Shown: positions 48,173 to 59,989 of the stretch, piece by piece
Numbering within the stretch: the first letter of the stretch is position 1
How the letters are laid out: every line of letters begins with the position of its first letter
Assembly: GCF_000276665.1 (NCBI RefSeq)
Contig: NW_004955474.1
Coordinates: forward strand, 11,695,271 to 11,759,270
Direction of reading: 5' to 3'
Length of the DNA stretch: 64,000 nucleotides
Origin: Chinchilla lanigera
Taxonomy: Eukaryota; Chordata; Mammalia; Rodentia; Chinchillidae
Notes under the pieces: generated by a model
Seen by the model: only the letters and a program-made list of their open reading frames with translations
What the model was told of the DNA's origin: nothing
Database searches by the model: none
Program-made: the position numbers and the translations under genes

Positions 48173-48699
48173 ATGGCCGACTCGGGGAGCCCGGNNNNNN
48201 NNNNNNNNNNNNNNNNNNNNNNNNNNNNNNNNNNNNNNNNNNNNNNNNNNNNNNNNNNNNNNNNNNNNNNNNNNNNNNNNNNNNNNNNNNNNNNCCGGCC
48301 GACGCTGCGGCCGCCGAGGAGCCCCGGCCCGCCGCGGGCAGCGTGCCCAGGCCCAAGCACGACTTCCTCGAGCGCCTGCCCAGCTCCGTCCGGGGCCGCG
48401 TCCTGGCGCTCAAACAGCTGCAGAAGCGCTGCGACAAGATAGAGGCCAGATTCGACCAGGAGTTCCAGGCCCTGGAGAAAAAGTACAACGACATCTACAA
48501 GCCCCTGCTCGCCAAGATCCAGGAGCTCACGGGCGAGATGGAGGGCTGCGCGTGGGCCTCGGAGGGGGCGGACGGGGTCGGGGACAACGAGGACGAGGAC
48601 GAGGACGGGGATGACGACGAGGACGACAGCGAGGACGGGGACCAGGGGGCCGCCGCGGGAGCCAGCGGGGCCCCGGCGCCCGGCGACCCCAGGAAGTAA
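48173..48699 (+). CDS. NAP1L5: NAP1L5, nucleosome assembly protein 1-like 5 (intronless; interrupted by assembly gap)
   Basis: A single-exon retrogene. The start ATG at 48173 gives MADSGSP before 100 N. After the gap the frame reads 134 codons to TAA (48697-48699). The shortened NAP-like core is clear: PKHDFLERLPSSVRGRVLAL, KQLQKRCDKIEARFDQEFQA, LEKKYNDIYKPLLAKIQELT, GEMEGCAW; then an Asp/Glu-rich tail (NEDEDEDGDDDEDDSEDGD) and PGDPRK. NAP proteins bind histones and aid nucleosome assembly; NAP1L5 keeps the dimerisation-helix part but lacks most of the NAP fold. Human NAP1L5 is 182 residues, so about 40 residues should fall in the gap. It lies antisense in a HERC3 intron, as in human and mouse. 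The two sides of the gap are not in frame at exactly 100 bases, so the N run is a placeholder. Confidence 0.93.
48195..48294. other. Assembly gap (100 N) in NAP1L5 coding region
   Basis: Exactly 100 N, a typical unknown-length placeholder, in very GC-rich DNA. For the ATG at 48173 to reach the downstream frame, the true missing length must be 2 modulo 3, whereas 100 is 1 modulo 3. Confidence 0.97.
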
Positions 48700-49155
48700 G
48701 AGGGCGGGTCCGTGGAGACGGCGACAGACCCCTGTCCTGTTCCTTAACATCCGCGGACTCTGCGAGGCTCAGGTTTCGGACCGAAATACAATGTGTATTC
48801 CGACATTCCCCAGTTACACTGAAGCAATTAGATCCCCGCCAGCCCATTTCAGAGTTGACTTTCCTCTTGGAACACAAGGAGGACATCAACACGTGTTAGA
48901 GGGGTGGATTAAGCTAATTTTCTTTTCATCTGTCGTCTGTGAGGACTCAAACGAAGGCTTAAACCGGGTGTCAGATGTCAAGTAAGGCACGTCACCTTGA
49001 AACCCATTCATCACGCAGTCATTACTCCTGGGACACCCGAGCCAGGGCTGAACGCGTTTTCCACGCTTAATTCTTCGATTTCTTCACTTCTGACGTTTCC
49101 CAAAGCAGAAAAAGCAAACCTGAGAAAGACGTCATCTTTAAGACTCTGCTTTTCC

Positions 49156-49251
49156 TTTTTTTTTTTTTTCTTTTCCCCGTACTGGGAATCAAACTCATGA
49201 CCTCAGGCTTGCCAGGCAGGCACTGTGCCGCTGAGCTAAATCCCCAGCCCC
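49156..49251 (-). mobile_element. ID SINE in NAP1L5 3' UTR, reverse orientation, with target-site duplication
   Basis: T-tract, ccccgtactgggaatcaaac ... gccaggcaggcactgtgccg ctgagctaaatccccagccc (split). Perfect 16-bp repeats aagactctgcttttcc lie at 49140-49155 and 49252-49267. Confidence 0.94.
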
Positions 49252-50017
49252 AAGACTCTGCTTTTCCAATCTTGACATCACTATATGCTTCTGAGGAGAA
49301 ATGGAAGACAGAAAGCTGCGATTTGAGATCGTGACACTATTGCTAATGACACCAGGAAAACTGCCACTTCAAGTTCTGATAACTGTTCTGAACATGTGAG
49401 TTTCGAGAAACAACGTGGTCTCAAGAAAGAGGGTGTATACTGTATAATATTGTCCACATATGCATTCATTAATTACTGTCTCATGTTTATGTGTTTTCCT
49501 AGTAGTGTCTATTTACAAAGGCATAAAAACTACCCCAAATGTTTAAGTATTAAATCACTCTAGCATTTTAGAAATATTAATTTACTTGAACAGAAATAGA
49601 AAGTAGCAAATTCTGTAAAGCATGTGTATTCAGTGTTGCGTAGTTTGATCCTTTTTCTTGTGTAGTCTTTCTGTCATGTAGTTCTAGCCGTGAAAATCAT
49701 CAGAACTCCTCACTGAAGCTAGGAGGCTTGGAAAAATATATATACTTGAAGAAATAATCCAAGTGTGTGTACCAACCCCCAGCTCAGAAGTAGAAAGGGT
49801 TTAAGTTTGCTTGTATTAGCTGTGCCTTCATTATTTTGCTATGTAAATGTGACAAATATAAAATGGTGCATAATCAAATGTTACTTTTGGCATACAGGAA
49901 GGATTTTTAAGAAGAACATATTTAATATGAGACTTTTAGCTTCTTTGTGGGTTTTGAATTATGTGTCAGCCAATGTTCTATAAAAAAAAGCATAAAGTTG
50001 TTTACTACTGTGGTGTT

Positions 50018-50023
50018 AATAAA
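50018..50023 (+). terminator. NAP1L5: Probable NAP1L5 poly(A) signal
   Basis: ttaataaaatag, followed about 13 bases later by an A-run (50035 on). The next clear repeat, a MIR, begins right after. Confidence 0.55.
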
Positions 50024-50037
50024 ATAGTATTTTCAAA

Positions 50038-50185
50038 AAAAGACTCAGTATGCTCATCCATAAAAAGGGACAATATGCCCTTCCTCACAATTATTTTGAA
50101 GAACAAGTGAGTTATAACACACAAACCCAAAAGAACAGTGTCTAACACCTACTAAGTGCTGAGTAAAAGTTTCAGTTGTTATTAT
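50038..50185 (+). mobile_element. MIR SINE fragment
   Basis: ctcatccataaaaagggaca atatgcccttcctcacaatt (split) ... gaacagtgtctaacacctac taagtgctgagtaaaa (split) follows the MIR 3' half and tail. Confidence 0.75.
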
Positions 50186-51129
50186 TACAAGAAAGATAAA
50201 GACACTGGAAATTTTGCCTTCTTCCTTTCCTGTTTCAAAAGGGGAGAGGTGGCCATCACCATTATGGCCCTAACATTTATAATTCTTTATTAAAGAAGAA
50301 TGTGCCCTTTAATTCAGAAGTATACGAAATTCAATAAATATCTTGTTTTGGGCATCTCACCTGAAAAAAAAATTTAAAGACAAGCTTTGGTCTCCTCCCA
50401 GAAACGATAAAAGACTTTAATGTGACACAAATCCACAAAAAAAGGTTATTTCAACTGTGGGCATTATAAATAAAGCAAAAAACAAAAAATTAGACTCCAG
50501 AAAAAAATTTGACATCAGATGACAAGCTTCCATTTCAGTTAAGGGTTAAAGCTGCACAGAAGCAAAATTTGTTTTTGCAGGGAATGGAACATAGCTCTGA
50601 CTAGTTGCTAATGACAACAGTTGGATAGAAACAACCTTAGGCAATGTTAATCTTTGCTACGGCCTGGCCAACCAAAAGAAAATCAAAGTAACATATAAGT
50701 CATGGTTAAGTTAACTATTAATATAAGCCCCCAAATTAATGAAATACAATATTCATTTCTTATCTCTAGAAATGGATGAGACAGTCATATATTATTTTTT
50801 AGGTGTGATAAAAAGCAAAGCATTAAAATATAAATAAAAACTACTGAGGCAGGGGCTTTGGGGGCAGGTATATGATTATGTAGAAAAAGTCAAGAGAATC
50901 AACTGGAAGAATACTCAATAGAATCAGTATGATGAACTGATTCTCAGATAAACATAAAAAAAAAGTAATTATGTCGAGGCACTTAAAAATGATAAAAAAA
51001 ATATGGGAAAGGTGCAGTTTAAAATAAGTCAAAGTATTTCTAACAGTCCTAATAAAAAAATATATATAAACCTACGTGAAAAGAAAAAACAGGATTTCAC
51101 AAAGAAATGTAACATAAGCTTTTGGATTA

Positions 51130-51500
51130 TTATAAGATTAACTATCACAAACATGACAATTCTTCCCAAATTAACTTTTAATTTATCAAAATTCAAATCA
51201 AAACCCAAGCTAGCTCTGGATCTAACATAATTACACTAATGTGTTTAACTGTAAGAATTACTAAGAAAACTTTGAGTAATTTAGAAATAATGTAGACTTT
51301 TACAGACGCAAAAGAAATTTTAATTGGAGAAAATAGACTGAATATCAATTACTGAACACAGAAAAGCTAACGCTGGAGTGACACAACAACAAATAATAGA
51401 CATGACAACATAAAAATTAGAAAAGTATAAAGATTTAAACACATTTTACATTTTCAAACACAACTGGGAAAATCTAAAAACAAATATGGATGGGAAAGGG
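51130..51500 (+). mobile_element. L1 ORF2 remnant
   Basis: acaattcttcccaaattaac ttttaatttatcaaaattca (split) then aatcaaaacccaagctag is the L1 ORF2 phrase usually read 'caatgcaatcccaatcaaaatccca'. Diverged and broken. Confidence 0.55.
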
Positions 51501-52859
51501 TTAACAGTTCTAATACAGTAGTGCTCATAGAAATCAGGTGAAAATTAGTCCCTTTAGGGAAATACATGATGGATACCAACAGGTTACTTTAAGAAGAGGA
51601 AATGCGAGGTGGACAGAGACGTTCCTGTCCTGCAGCACTAGGAGAAACGGCTCTGGCAAGTTCTGGAAACACATACTCAACTGAGTGCCTGCCAGGAGGC
51701 TTTCTTTTATTTCCACTGTAGGGTTTTCTAGCTCAGTCAGACCTCCATTCAGTCCTTTAATGATACAGGGATGCTTATGATGTCCTTCAAAAGTCCAGTG
51801 ATTCTCGTCCTTTCCTAACTGGGCTCATCTCCACTCCGCGTTCGCTGGACTGCTTATCCGACAGTTTCTCAGGCAGCTACAACCTGCATGTTAACGTGTA
51901 GCAGGAGTACTCTCCAAGGCCAAACTTTATCCGCAAACCACAAAATAACTGGGAGATCAAAAGGCGGCCTGCATGACCCTCGCAGCCAACTCTGCACGAG
52001 TATTAGCAGGCAACTGCAGCATGCGGAGGCCTGCTGTGCACACAGGCTCTGGCCGCGCTCCCTGCCTGGGGTCTGCACTCCACCCACACACGGGCACAAA
52101 CGCTGGGTGAAATTCATGGAGAATAAAACCAACCACCTTGAAGGGAACAATCCAATAGCATTTCACAGATCCACAATCCTGTGCAGCCACCACCTCCATT
52201 TCACTGATGTTAACATATTTTCAAAGCAGACACAGCAGTGAATGAACTGCTGTGCAGAATATCTAAAGTAGCCTATGTGTGAAAGAAATGCAAAAATTGT
52301 TTAATGAAATTAAATCTCTTTCTTGTCAAGACAATTCGAAGGACTGAATGACATGGTGACTCTCATAAACAGATGATGAAGCTGGCAAAATTCATTAGCA
52401 AAATCAATTTAGCAAAAATATCTATGAACAGATTCCAAGTTATACCTACTTTAATTCAATTTCACCCTTGGGGCTTTACATTAGAAAGAAATTTAAAGGC
52501 AAAAAAACTCATAAAAGATATCTGAAACAGTTTCATTAAAATATGGTGAAGGGGAAGAAAAAAAGAAAATGGGGAATAAAAAGAACATGTGAACATGCCA
52601 AGTAGCCAAAGAAAATATACCACAGCCACTACTGAGGGTGTCCATTCATGTTCCGTAACAACCTTTTAAACGCTGTGTGAGTATTGTCTTCACCTGTTAA
52701 AAATTCAGACATTCAACTTCATAATATGTTTTTAACTATCCCACCCTTGTCTTTAGAAAAGTAAAAGAAAAAAGTCAACTCCTCAGTGGTTCTTCTTCCT
52801 GGGGCGAGTAGAAGGGAGGGGATTCTCAAACCCCTGCCCCCAGCTCTCTGCAGGGGAAC

Positions 52860-53045
52860 CGCATTGCTCAAGGAGCACAAGCTCGGACTCAAACCATCTG
52901 GCTTGGAATCCTGGGCTGCTGGCTGTGTAACATCAACTGAGTGACCGACACCGCTCTGTGCCTCAGTTTCCTCATGTGAAAAGTGGCAAGCTTGCATGTC
53001 AAGTACTTGATAGTGCCTGATACACGACGAGCCCTCAGAGGCGTT
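52860..53045 (+). mobile_element. MIR SINE
   Basis: ctggcttggaatcctgggct ... tctgtgcctcagtttcctca tgtgaaaag (split) ... tgcctgatacacgacgagcc ctc. Clear MIR CORE and 3' half. Confidence 0.8.
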
Positions 53046-53813
53046 ACTGACAGTTTAGTGACCTGCTGCTGCTGTACCAGGCCAAGGTCAATAGAATACG
53101 GACCCTAACACCCACACTTCTCACAGACTATCACAAGAGGACAAAGAAGGTCTGTCACAGTCCTAACTCCAACAGATCTCCAGGAGCTGCAGTCTTCGAA
53201 GTTTTATGCTCAGGTTCTCCCTGTGAATCTAGGCGCCCTTTGGAGCCCTCATCTAACTACGTTTTGCATTTCTCATGGTGTAGTCCTTCACGCTCATGCT
53301 CATCCCCGTTACCGCCACGCAAAGAACAGGAAGACAGCCACATTTAAGTTAACTGCATCACGCCGAGTTTGGGGGGAACCAGAACAACCCATGGTTTTCT
53401 TTATCAGTGGTCGTAACACCATTACAGAGTACAAGGACATAACCTGAGTACTCATGTAATACAGTATTATCCAGACATGACTAAAGCAAGGTGAGATTTG
53501 GCTAGAAAGAGGACAAGAGCAATCAGCTACCTCTATGCTTACTCCTGGATGTCTGTAACTCATCTGTGTAGTTCTTGTCCAATGACAGAAATTGAGGTTA
53601 AGACCAAACAGAATGGAGTAACGCATGGACATGGAACTGGTATTCCTCTGGCATTTTCCTCCAAGGCAGCCATGACCACAAACGCCCTACTGTTAACAAA
53701 CACAGCTTCAGTGCTATCAGTACCTATATGCACAACTGCCAAATTACAAAGCAAACAGGGTTGTTCTGTGAAAATGTTGCTTTCATTTTTTAGTTATTTA
53801 AAATAGGATCCCA

Positions 53814-53899
53814 GGGCCGGGGATATAGCTCAGAGGCACAGTGCCTGCCTGGCAAACACAAGGTCCTGAGTTTGATTCCCGGTACCAAAAAGAAAAAAA
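53814..53899 (+). mobile_element. ID SINE, TACCAAA subfamily
   Basis: gggccggggatatagctcag aggcacagtgcctgcctggc (split) ... gagtttgattcccggtacca aaaag. Short imperfect flanking repeat gatcccag / gaccccag. Confidence 0.9.
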
Positions 53900-54146
53900 A
53901 AAAGACCCCAGTGACAAGATTGCTGCACAAAACAGATAAAGGAAAAACTGTACTGATTCATCTTTTATGTCACACAACTTTTCCTAACAGGACTGGAAGG
54001 GACTTGAGAATAAGAATTCTGTTTTCTGCAATAAACATGAAATGGGGAAAGCAATCCTTCTTGTCTTTTACTGGTTGTCACTAACCATAGCAGCTATACT
54101 AACTAATGTGGCAATAACCATCCCATGCTCTTGGAAGCTGTACAGC

Positions 54147-54511
54147 AGCATTAAGGCTGAATGTTTGTGGCCACCCCCATTCATATGTGGACACTCTACC
54201 TTCCAATGGATGTATTAAGAGTTGAGGTCTTCAAAGGATAATCCAGATTAGATGAAGTCATGAGGGCAGAACCACCACAAATGGGATTAGTTTCCTTATA
54301 AGAGTCATGGGAGAGGCGGCTTCCCCACACTGCTCTCCGCCATTCAGGGAGGAAAAGTTGGCAGTCTGTGACCCAGGAGAGGACCCTCACTAGAATCTGA
54401 CCTATGCGAACCCTGCAATTGTGACCTTTCAGCCTCCAGAACCGTAAGAAATGCATTTCTGTTGTTTCCAAGCCACTGGTCCATGGCGCTCTGGTATAGT
54501 AAGCTAAAACA
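54147..54511 (+). mobile_element. MLT1-like LTR (ERVL-MaLR)
   Basis: ggctgaatgtttgtggccac ccccattcatatgtgg (split) ... aaatgggattagtttcctta taaga (split) ... cagcctccagaaccgtaaga aatgcatttctgttgttt (split) ... agtaagctaaaaca. Ancient solo-like LTR. Confidence 0.8.
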
Positions 54512-55429
54512 GGAACCGTGCCTGGGTCCCTCACCTGTCACTGAGTGACAGACATGTAAGTGGCATTTGCCAAGTTCACTGTGGACAAGTTCACTGTGTG
54601 CTCAATGAGTGACGTGGCCCTGAGAAGCCAGAACCTAAATTTGCACTGACCACAGAAGCTGGTTCATTCTTTAATCTCAAGCACAGGGTAAGGCTTGCCC
54701 TTTTGCCTGGCAATATGTAACGTAACTGCTCTATTGTACGAAGACTTGAAAACTTTAAAACTATTCCTTAGAAACCAACAGTAACTAACAATATAGTTTT
54801 ATAATACAAATACAATCATAATATGGATTCCTTCATGTTGGTTTGGACCCACAGTTCATGGCTTGTAACTTCCATGGCCCTTGTTGTTCCCTAAATGACT
54901 GGAACAATAAGGTGAAGTATTTACCTTTTATTCTTGATTTTGCCACAACTTCAGAACAACAAAGGTAAAGCTAGGTTGGGTACTTTAGGCTATGGAAAGC
55001 AAAATCTCTGACCTTGTCCTGGCCTCCTCCTACCCATTCTGTTTACTTCCCAAGGCAGGCAACAGAAACTACATCTCTGTGAGTTGTTTGCTTTTCCTTC
55101 TATAACCTCACGCTCTCATACTCCTTTGAATTTATGTATTGCCTTTCTTTTACAGAACTGTGCACCATCACAACACCCTTGTAGTAGATGTTTTGTAGAA
55201 GCAGCATTGAAATGAGAAAGAGCCAAACACTGAACAGCAAGAGAAAAAGAACCTGTGGGCCTTTTAAACAAGCACATGCCCTCCCCACTGGACTGGAGAG
55301 CGCTGATTCTAAGGTGCGTTCAGGGGGTTAGCCATGCCCATGAGCACGTGTACGGCAGCAACAGGCACAAACAGCAGAGAAGGAAAAAAGGAAAGTGAAA
55401 AGCAAGTGAGCCACACACCCACTTCTATC

Positions 55430-55810
55430 ATGTGACTCCTTTGCTTACAAACCGACAATAGCTTCTGATGACTTGCTGGATGAAACCTACCTTTTCTAGT
55501 TTTCAAAGTCTTTTACAATCTAATCATCTAAATAAGCTAATGTTGATTAGAATGAGGTTTCTCCCCAGCAATGGCCCTGTCCAACCCTGTCCCCCACTCA
55601 CTGTGCTGTGCCTGAAGACAACTCTGGTTTGCCCATCACATGGAGCACCTATGTTACACCTTCTCTACTTTCTAGCATCCATATTTTGGGAGGCTTCCAA
55701 ACCTAGCTCTATCCCAGCTCTGTCTTTTCCTATGCATCTGTGCAAAGTGATTTCTCTGAATGCTTTGAGATTTGACCATTCAACTCCCATTCTACTTATG
55801 TCTGCACATG
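55430..55810 (+). mobile_element. L2-like LINE remnant
   Basis: cttctgatgacttgctggat gaaacc (split) ... caaagtcttttacaatctaa ... tgcatctgtgcaaagtgatt follows L2 ORF2 3' text. Diverged. Confidence 0.5.
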
Positions 55811-55999
55811 AGAACACCTTACTACCCTAAATGAACTGTACTGTATTTCAGTATTCCTGCACAGTTTGTCCTGCAAATGCAGAGTCAATTCAACTGCTAA
55901 CTCAAAGAAATATCTGTGGAATAGAAAGAAAGACAGTGAGCATGATACAAAGAAAGACAGAGAGGAAAAAACTCAGAAAAAGAGACAAACTGAGCAACA

Positions 56000-58860
56000 A
56001 TGACACCCCAAAAAGTGAGTTAAGGGAAATAAGCTCTAAGAAAGATTAAAGTCCCAAAGACTGCCTCTGCTATATACATCATAAAATGTCTTTGCCTGTG
56101 AATTATTCTTTTCTCTAGCAATTCCACCGAACCCATAGCACTGCGATGACTCACACCAGAGTATGGGACATTCTGAACAATCCACTCCCTTGGTGTGCTT
56201 GCCCTCTAAGGGATTGTTCCACTGAGCACAAAACATGGACAAAACAATTCTCTGGGGAAACAGCTTGTCTGATGTCCTATATATTGTTTTTCCTGAAACT
56301 GTTACTTTATTTGGTTTTCTCTACATTTGCGAAAGACCCCCAGAGCTGCTGTCTAGGATAAGCACGTCACTTAACACTTGGCCTGTTGGGCAGGGTGCCA
56401 ATGGTCTGAAGTGGAGGTGGAGAAGAGGCTGGGAGATGGAAATAAAAGCTACAGCCTGTAGCCTGTGTCCCAAGGGAATGTGCCTCTCCAACCCCAGGGG
56501 GCTCCTCAGTAACTGAGCGTACATAAGAAGTATTCGGGGGACAGAGGAATGGTTCAGTCCAATTCAGCCTCTCCCCAAACAAGAAGGGTTTCCATGTCCC
56601 TCTGCCTCGAATGCAGCGTCTTCTTACACTTAGGGTCGGATGCCCCATGGACACATGCAAAGTGGCTTCTCTGGGTATCGTAGGACCCTGTTGCTATTGC
56701 CTGCTTCAGCAGCAACTGCACCTAATGTGGGAGCTACAGGAAAAACAATTCCATCTGTCTGTGTGGAAAATGACCACAGAATGCTGGGCCTCAGCACTCA
56801 GGGCAAAGGTTAGTCAAGTCAGGTTTCAGTTCTTCCTTGCTGCTTATTAGCGGCAAGAAGTACCTCCAGGTAGAGTAAGCACAGCAAGAGAGTCACCTTT
56901 TTCATTGCTAAGGTCCCCATGTCCCCATCTTCCAATGGCAGTAACGTCCTTCAAAACAAGGAAGCAACCTTCTTGGGGGAAGGGTGCCAAGTGTGAAAAC
57001 AGAACAGCCCCAGGGAAAAGAAACACCTGCAAGAGCTGGTTATTGCAAGAGGCAACCAAGCACAAAGCAGCAGACCCTAGTAACTGGCTCTGCCAGCCTA
57101 ACACAACCTCACAGGCCCCGCTGTTCACGAGGATAGTTCACCAAACAGGCTGGGAACCAGGGAAGCAAAAGAGTTTAGCCTTCTAGGAGGTCAGGGACAT
57201 AAACCATCAATATGTGGGAGGGAAAACCCAAGCACAGAGCAGCTCTTCCTGAGGTAACTTGTGTTCTCCTGATCCCTTCTCAAAGGTGTGGGCAGTGGTA
57301 TGTTAGCAAGGAGTTTGGACTCTCTTGGCTTCATTGGATCTAATGCCGAGGACGGGATCCAGGGCATACTCTGGATACCCAGTCTTTCACCAGATCCTGC
57401 ATGGAGGATTCATTTTCTTTGGAAAGGAAGTTTTCCTACCAACATTACCACTGCACTGCTCTTGGAGAGGCAGAAATGTATATGCTTTCCTGGACAGAGC
57501 ACCACTCTCTATGAAGACTGGGGCCTGGACATGTAGCTCTATTCCTATAAGCCATCTTCCTAGCCATGCAAAGGCACAATTTCTTTGCCCTGGCAAAGAG
57601 GAGGTGTAGGGCTGGGAGGGCTGGCAAGCCATCTGCACACCTGAGGGGCAGAGGGTTTTCCCTGGGTGTCAGGAGACAGTCAGGATTTGGACGAAGGTAA
57701 AGAGGTAGAGCAGCCTCCTTCCTTTAGTCCTGACCAAGGTGGAGACAAAGTCCATTAAAACAACACTTGCTTCCAACCCGACTTCCTTCGCAGTGGAAGG
57801 TCCCATTTTTTCTCTAGGTGTTTCTCATGCTCTCCATTCCTTTCTTGGAAATGATCATCATGCCAATCTTCTACGAAGATTGCTTCTACGAAGCAGACCA
57901 TGGTGCCTCCCTCTGCTCTGCAGAGACTTGTAGGGTGACCTCTTTCTAGACCTGTATCTTTTCCCAGCAGAGCTCCCCCGCTCGCACCCACACTGCAGGA
58001 CTCAGCCTTGATGCCATGGAGACAGTCCTTAAGGGAAGAGGTGGAGACACAGCAACACTGCTGGTGACCATGGGACTCTCTGTAACTACAATGGCTATGA
58101 GCACTGTCTTAATCGTGTCACTGTGATCCCCTGCTCTGGCTCCAAACACCACTTTGGAAATGGCGCTGCTGGAAATTGCTCTCTTCCATTTCATGATCTC
58201 TTCAAATTTGGCTTCACTCCCTGTAGAGGATGGAGGACTGAACCGCAGCTGACATGGCAGGGACAGACCTTCATGTCAGTAGCTGGTGGAGGCCCCACTG
58301 TAGCATTTGGGGCAGGGAAGAAGGCTGGATTGAGGTGAAGGGCCGGCGGGATGGCCCAGGTGGGGACGTATGGTCAGATGAGGAGGTAATGGGGGGAGGG
58401 GGTGAGATGCTGGTGATGGATGCCAGGAGAAGGAGATAGCTAAGGAAGAGATGGCTCAGTGCCACTGCTTGTCATTGAGGGCCATGAGACTGTCACTGGC
58501 ACATCATCATACAGGTCAGTCTGAATGTTACTGAATTTAGGGTCCAGGGTAGTCTCCTGCTCTAAGTCCATTCTTTTCTCATCATTCCAAGTCCTTATGT
58601 GCATCCATTGGAAGCAGCCAGTGCAGAGAACCAGCTTGCTCAGATAGAATGGTGCTGCCTGAACTCTGCAGGTCCATTCCTTCTGCCACAGCTCAGAAAA
58701 AGAATGAGCCCAGAGAATGCACAAAGTAGGACACACACACACACACACCCCCTACCTCAGCACCAGCTGTGACCTTTCTTCCCAGACCCTTCTGGCCCTA
58801 TTACTGGGGATACCGTGGTGGTAGCAAGTTCAAGAGGCACTAAGTCCACGAACCACTCTC
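56000..58860. other. SINE-free unannotated block within HERC3 intron
   Basis: About 2.85 kb without any ID, B1 or LTR copy, GC-richer than its flanks. It has moderate open frames on both strands, the most protein-like being - strand 58440-58700 (CTGCFQWMHIRTWNDEKRMD ...). Frames are broken when followed further. I recognise no family. It could be a decayed processed pseudogene or unique intronic sequence. Confidence 0.35.
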
Positions 58861-58879
58861 TTCCAAGTGTTTTATTAGA

Positions 58880-59030
58880 TCACACAAGTTGAGCATCCCT
58901 ACTCTGGAAACCTGAAATCCAAATGCTCCAAAATCTGAAACTTTTTAAGTACCACATTATGCTCTAAATACTTCAAAATCTGAAAACTTAGAAATCTAAA
59001 ATACTTTTGGTGCCCAGAATTTCAGGTAAG
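58880..59030. mobile_element. Ancient DNA-transposon-like fragment
   Basis: acaagttgagcatccctact ctggaaacctgaaatcc (split), aaatgctccaaaatctgaaa and later repeats of ctgaaaactt/aaatctaaaa resemble a known old mammalian DNA repeat whose terminus reads ttgagcatccct. The class is not certain. Confidence 0.5.
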
Positions 59031-59707
59031 ACACAGTCAATGTGTACTAGGCTCCTAGATGTTTCTAAAACTGTTAAAAGACAGAAGAAGTCTATTGATT
59101 TTTATATCATTTCTGTTTTCAAAAGAGAAGAGGAAAGAAAAGAAACCAAAGCAAATCACTTGGCAGAGGTGAATTTCATAGATCTCTGACTGCCTCTTTG
59201 CATTAATTTAAAGTAAAAAGCCAACTAAAGCCCAGAATGAGTTAGAAACTGAACAGTAATTCCCCGGCACGGTAACAAACTTCCTCTAAAGCATAACTGA
59301 GACCCTGTACTGCGCTGCCTAGCTGTCCAGCCTCCCACACTCCCACCAGGAGTGGCCTTCTGCTCACCTGCCCCTGAAGCTGCTCTTCCTTTAGGCCAAG
59401 AAGAGTCACTCTAGCCTATTGTTGATGATGCTCAAGTCCTTATCTCAAGGGTCGGCATTTTATTTTAATTATACACTTCCTCCAAGGATGCATATTTTCC
59501 TTTTTCTTGTTTTTTTTCTTTGTTACACCATTTCTTTCTTTGTGGTTCCTCTAAGTGACCTCAAATTCACTGGTGATTGAGGTTGCCACGAGTAATGAAA
59601 CAAAACACTCTTATATAAGACTCCTTTCTTGAGGCACATGTAAACTCTCTGCTTCAAATATAATATCCTAGGAATCACATGTATGTCAAAAGCAAGCACA
59701 TATATTT

Positions 59708-59808
59708 CTTTTTTGTTGTTGTTTTTTTTCTCCGGTACCGGGAACCGAACTCACGACCTTGCGCTTGCCAGGCAGGCGCTTTTGTCGCTGAGCTAAATCC
59801 CCAGCCCC
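59708..59808 (-). mobile_element. ID SINE, TACCGG subfamily, reverse orientation, with target-site duplication
   Basis: ctccggtaccgggaaccgaa ctcacgaccttgcgcttgcc (split) ... ctgagctaaatccccagccc. Perfect repeats aagcacatatattt at 59694-59707 and 59809-59822. Nearly undecayed, so likely young. Confidence 0.94.
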
Positions 59809-59989
59809 AAGCACATATATTTCAAATGGAACTTTTCCCTCTCAAACTTATTTTATATTCTTTCCCAGTACTCAACTGTCCAAATTACAAACGTCAGCAT
59901 TATTATCACATTTGCCTTGCTTGTAGCATTCATATCATCAAACACTTGCTCCTACTGACTACATAACCAACTTTGTTTTCCACCACCAT

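Larger units (their letters stand above)
47860..48720. promoter_or_regulatory. NAP1L5: NAP1L5 CpG island / promoter
   Basis: Dense CpG and high GC begin about 300 bp before the NAP1L5 ATG and run through the coding region, in sharp contrast with the AT-rich flanks. Overlapping GC boxes (ggcggggcggggcgg, 48091-48105) lie 70-80 bp before the ATG and no TATA box is seen. In human and mouse this island is a maternally methylated imprinted region. Methylation here is inferred from synteny, not seen. Confidence 0.75.
48700..50036 (+). other. NAP1L5: NAP1L5 3' UTR
   Basis: About 1.3 kb from the stop to shortly after AATAAA (50018-50023), similar in length to the known NAP1L5 UTR. An ID SINE is inserted at 49156-49251 in reverse orientation. 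The end is inferred. Confidence 0.6.

Noticed and set aside
47932..48699. A 255-codon open frame spanning the upstream CpG region, the N run and the NAP1L5 C-terminal part
   Set aside because: It is open only because N codons are not stops and the gap is counted as 100 bases. The upstream part has no NAP1L5 similarity, while MADSGSP at 48173 fits the known N-terminus in another phase.
48010..48750. Long - strand open frame opposite NAP1L5
   Set aside because: A shadow of GC-rich coding sequence (Pro/Arg/Leu-rich, with the N run inside) and no known homologue.
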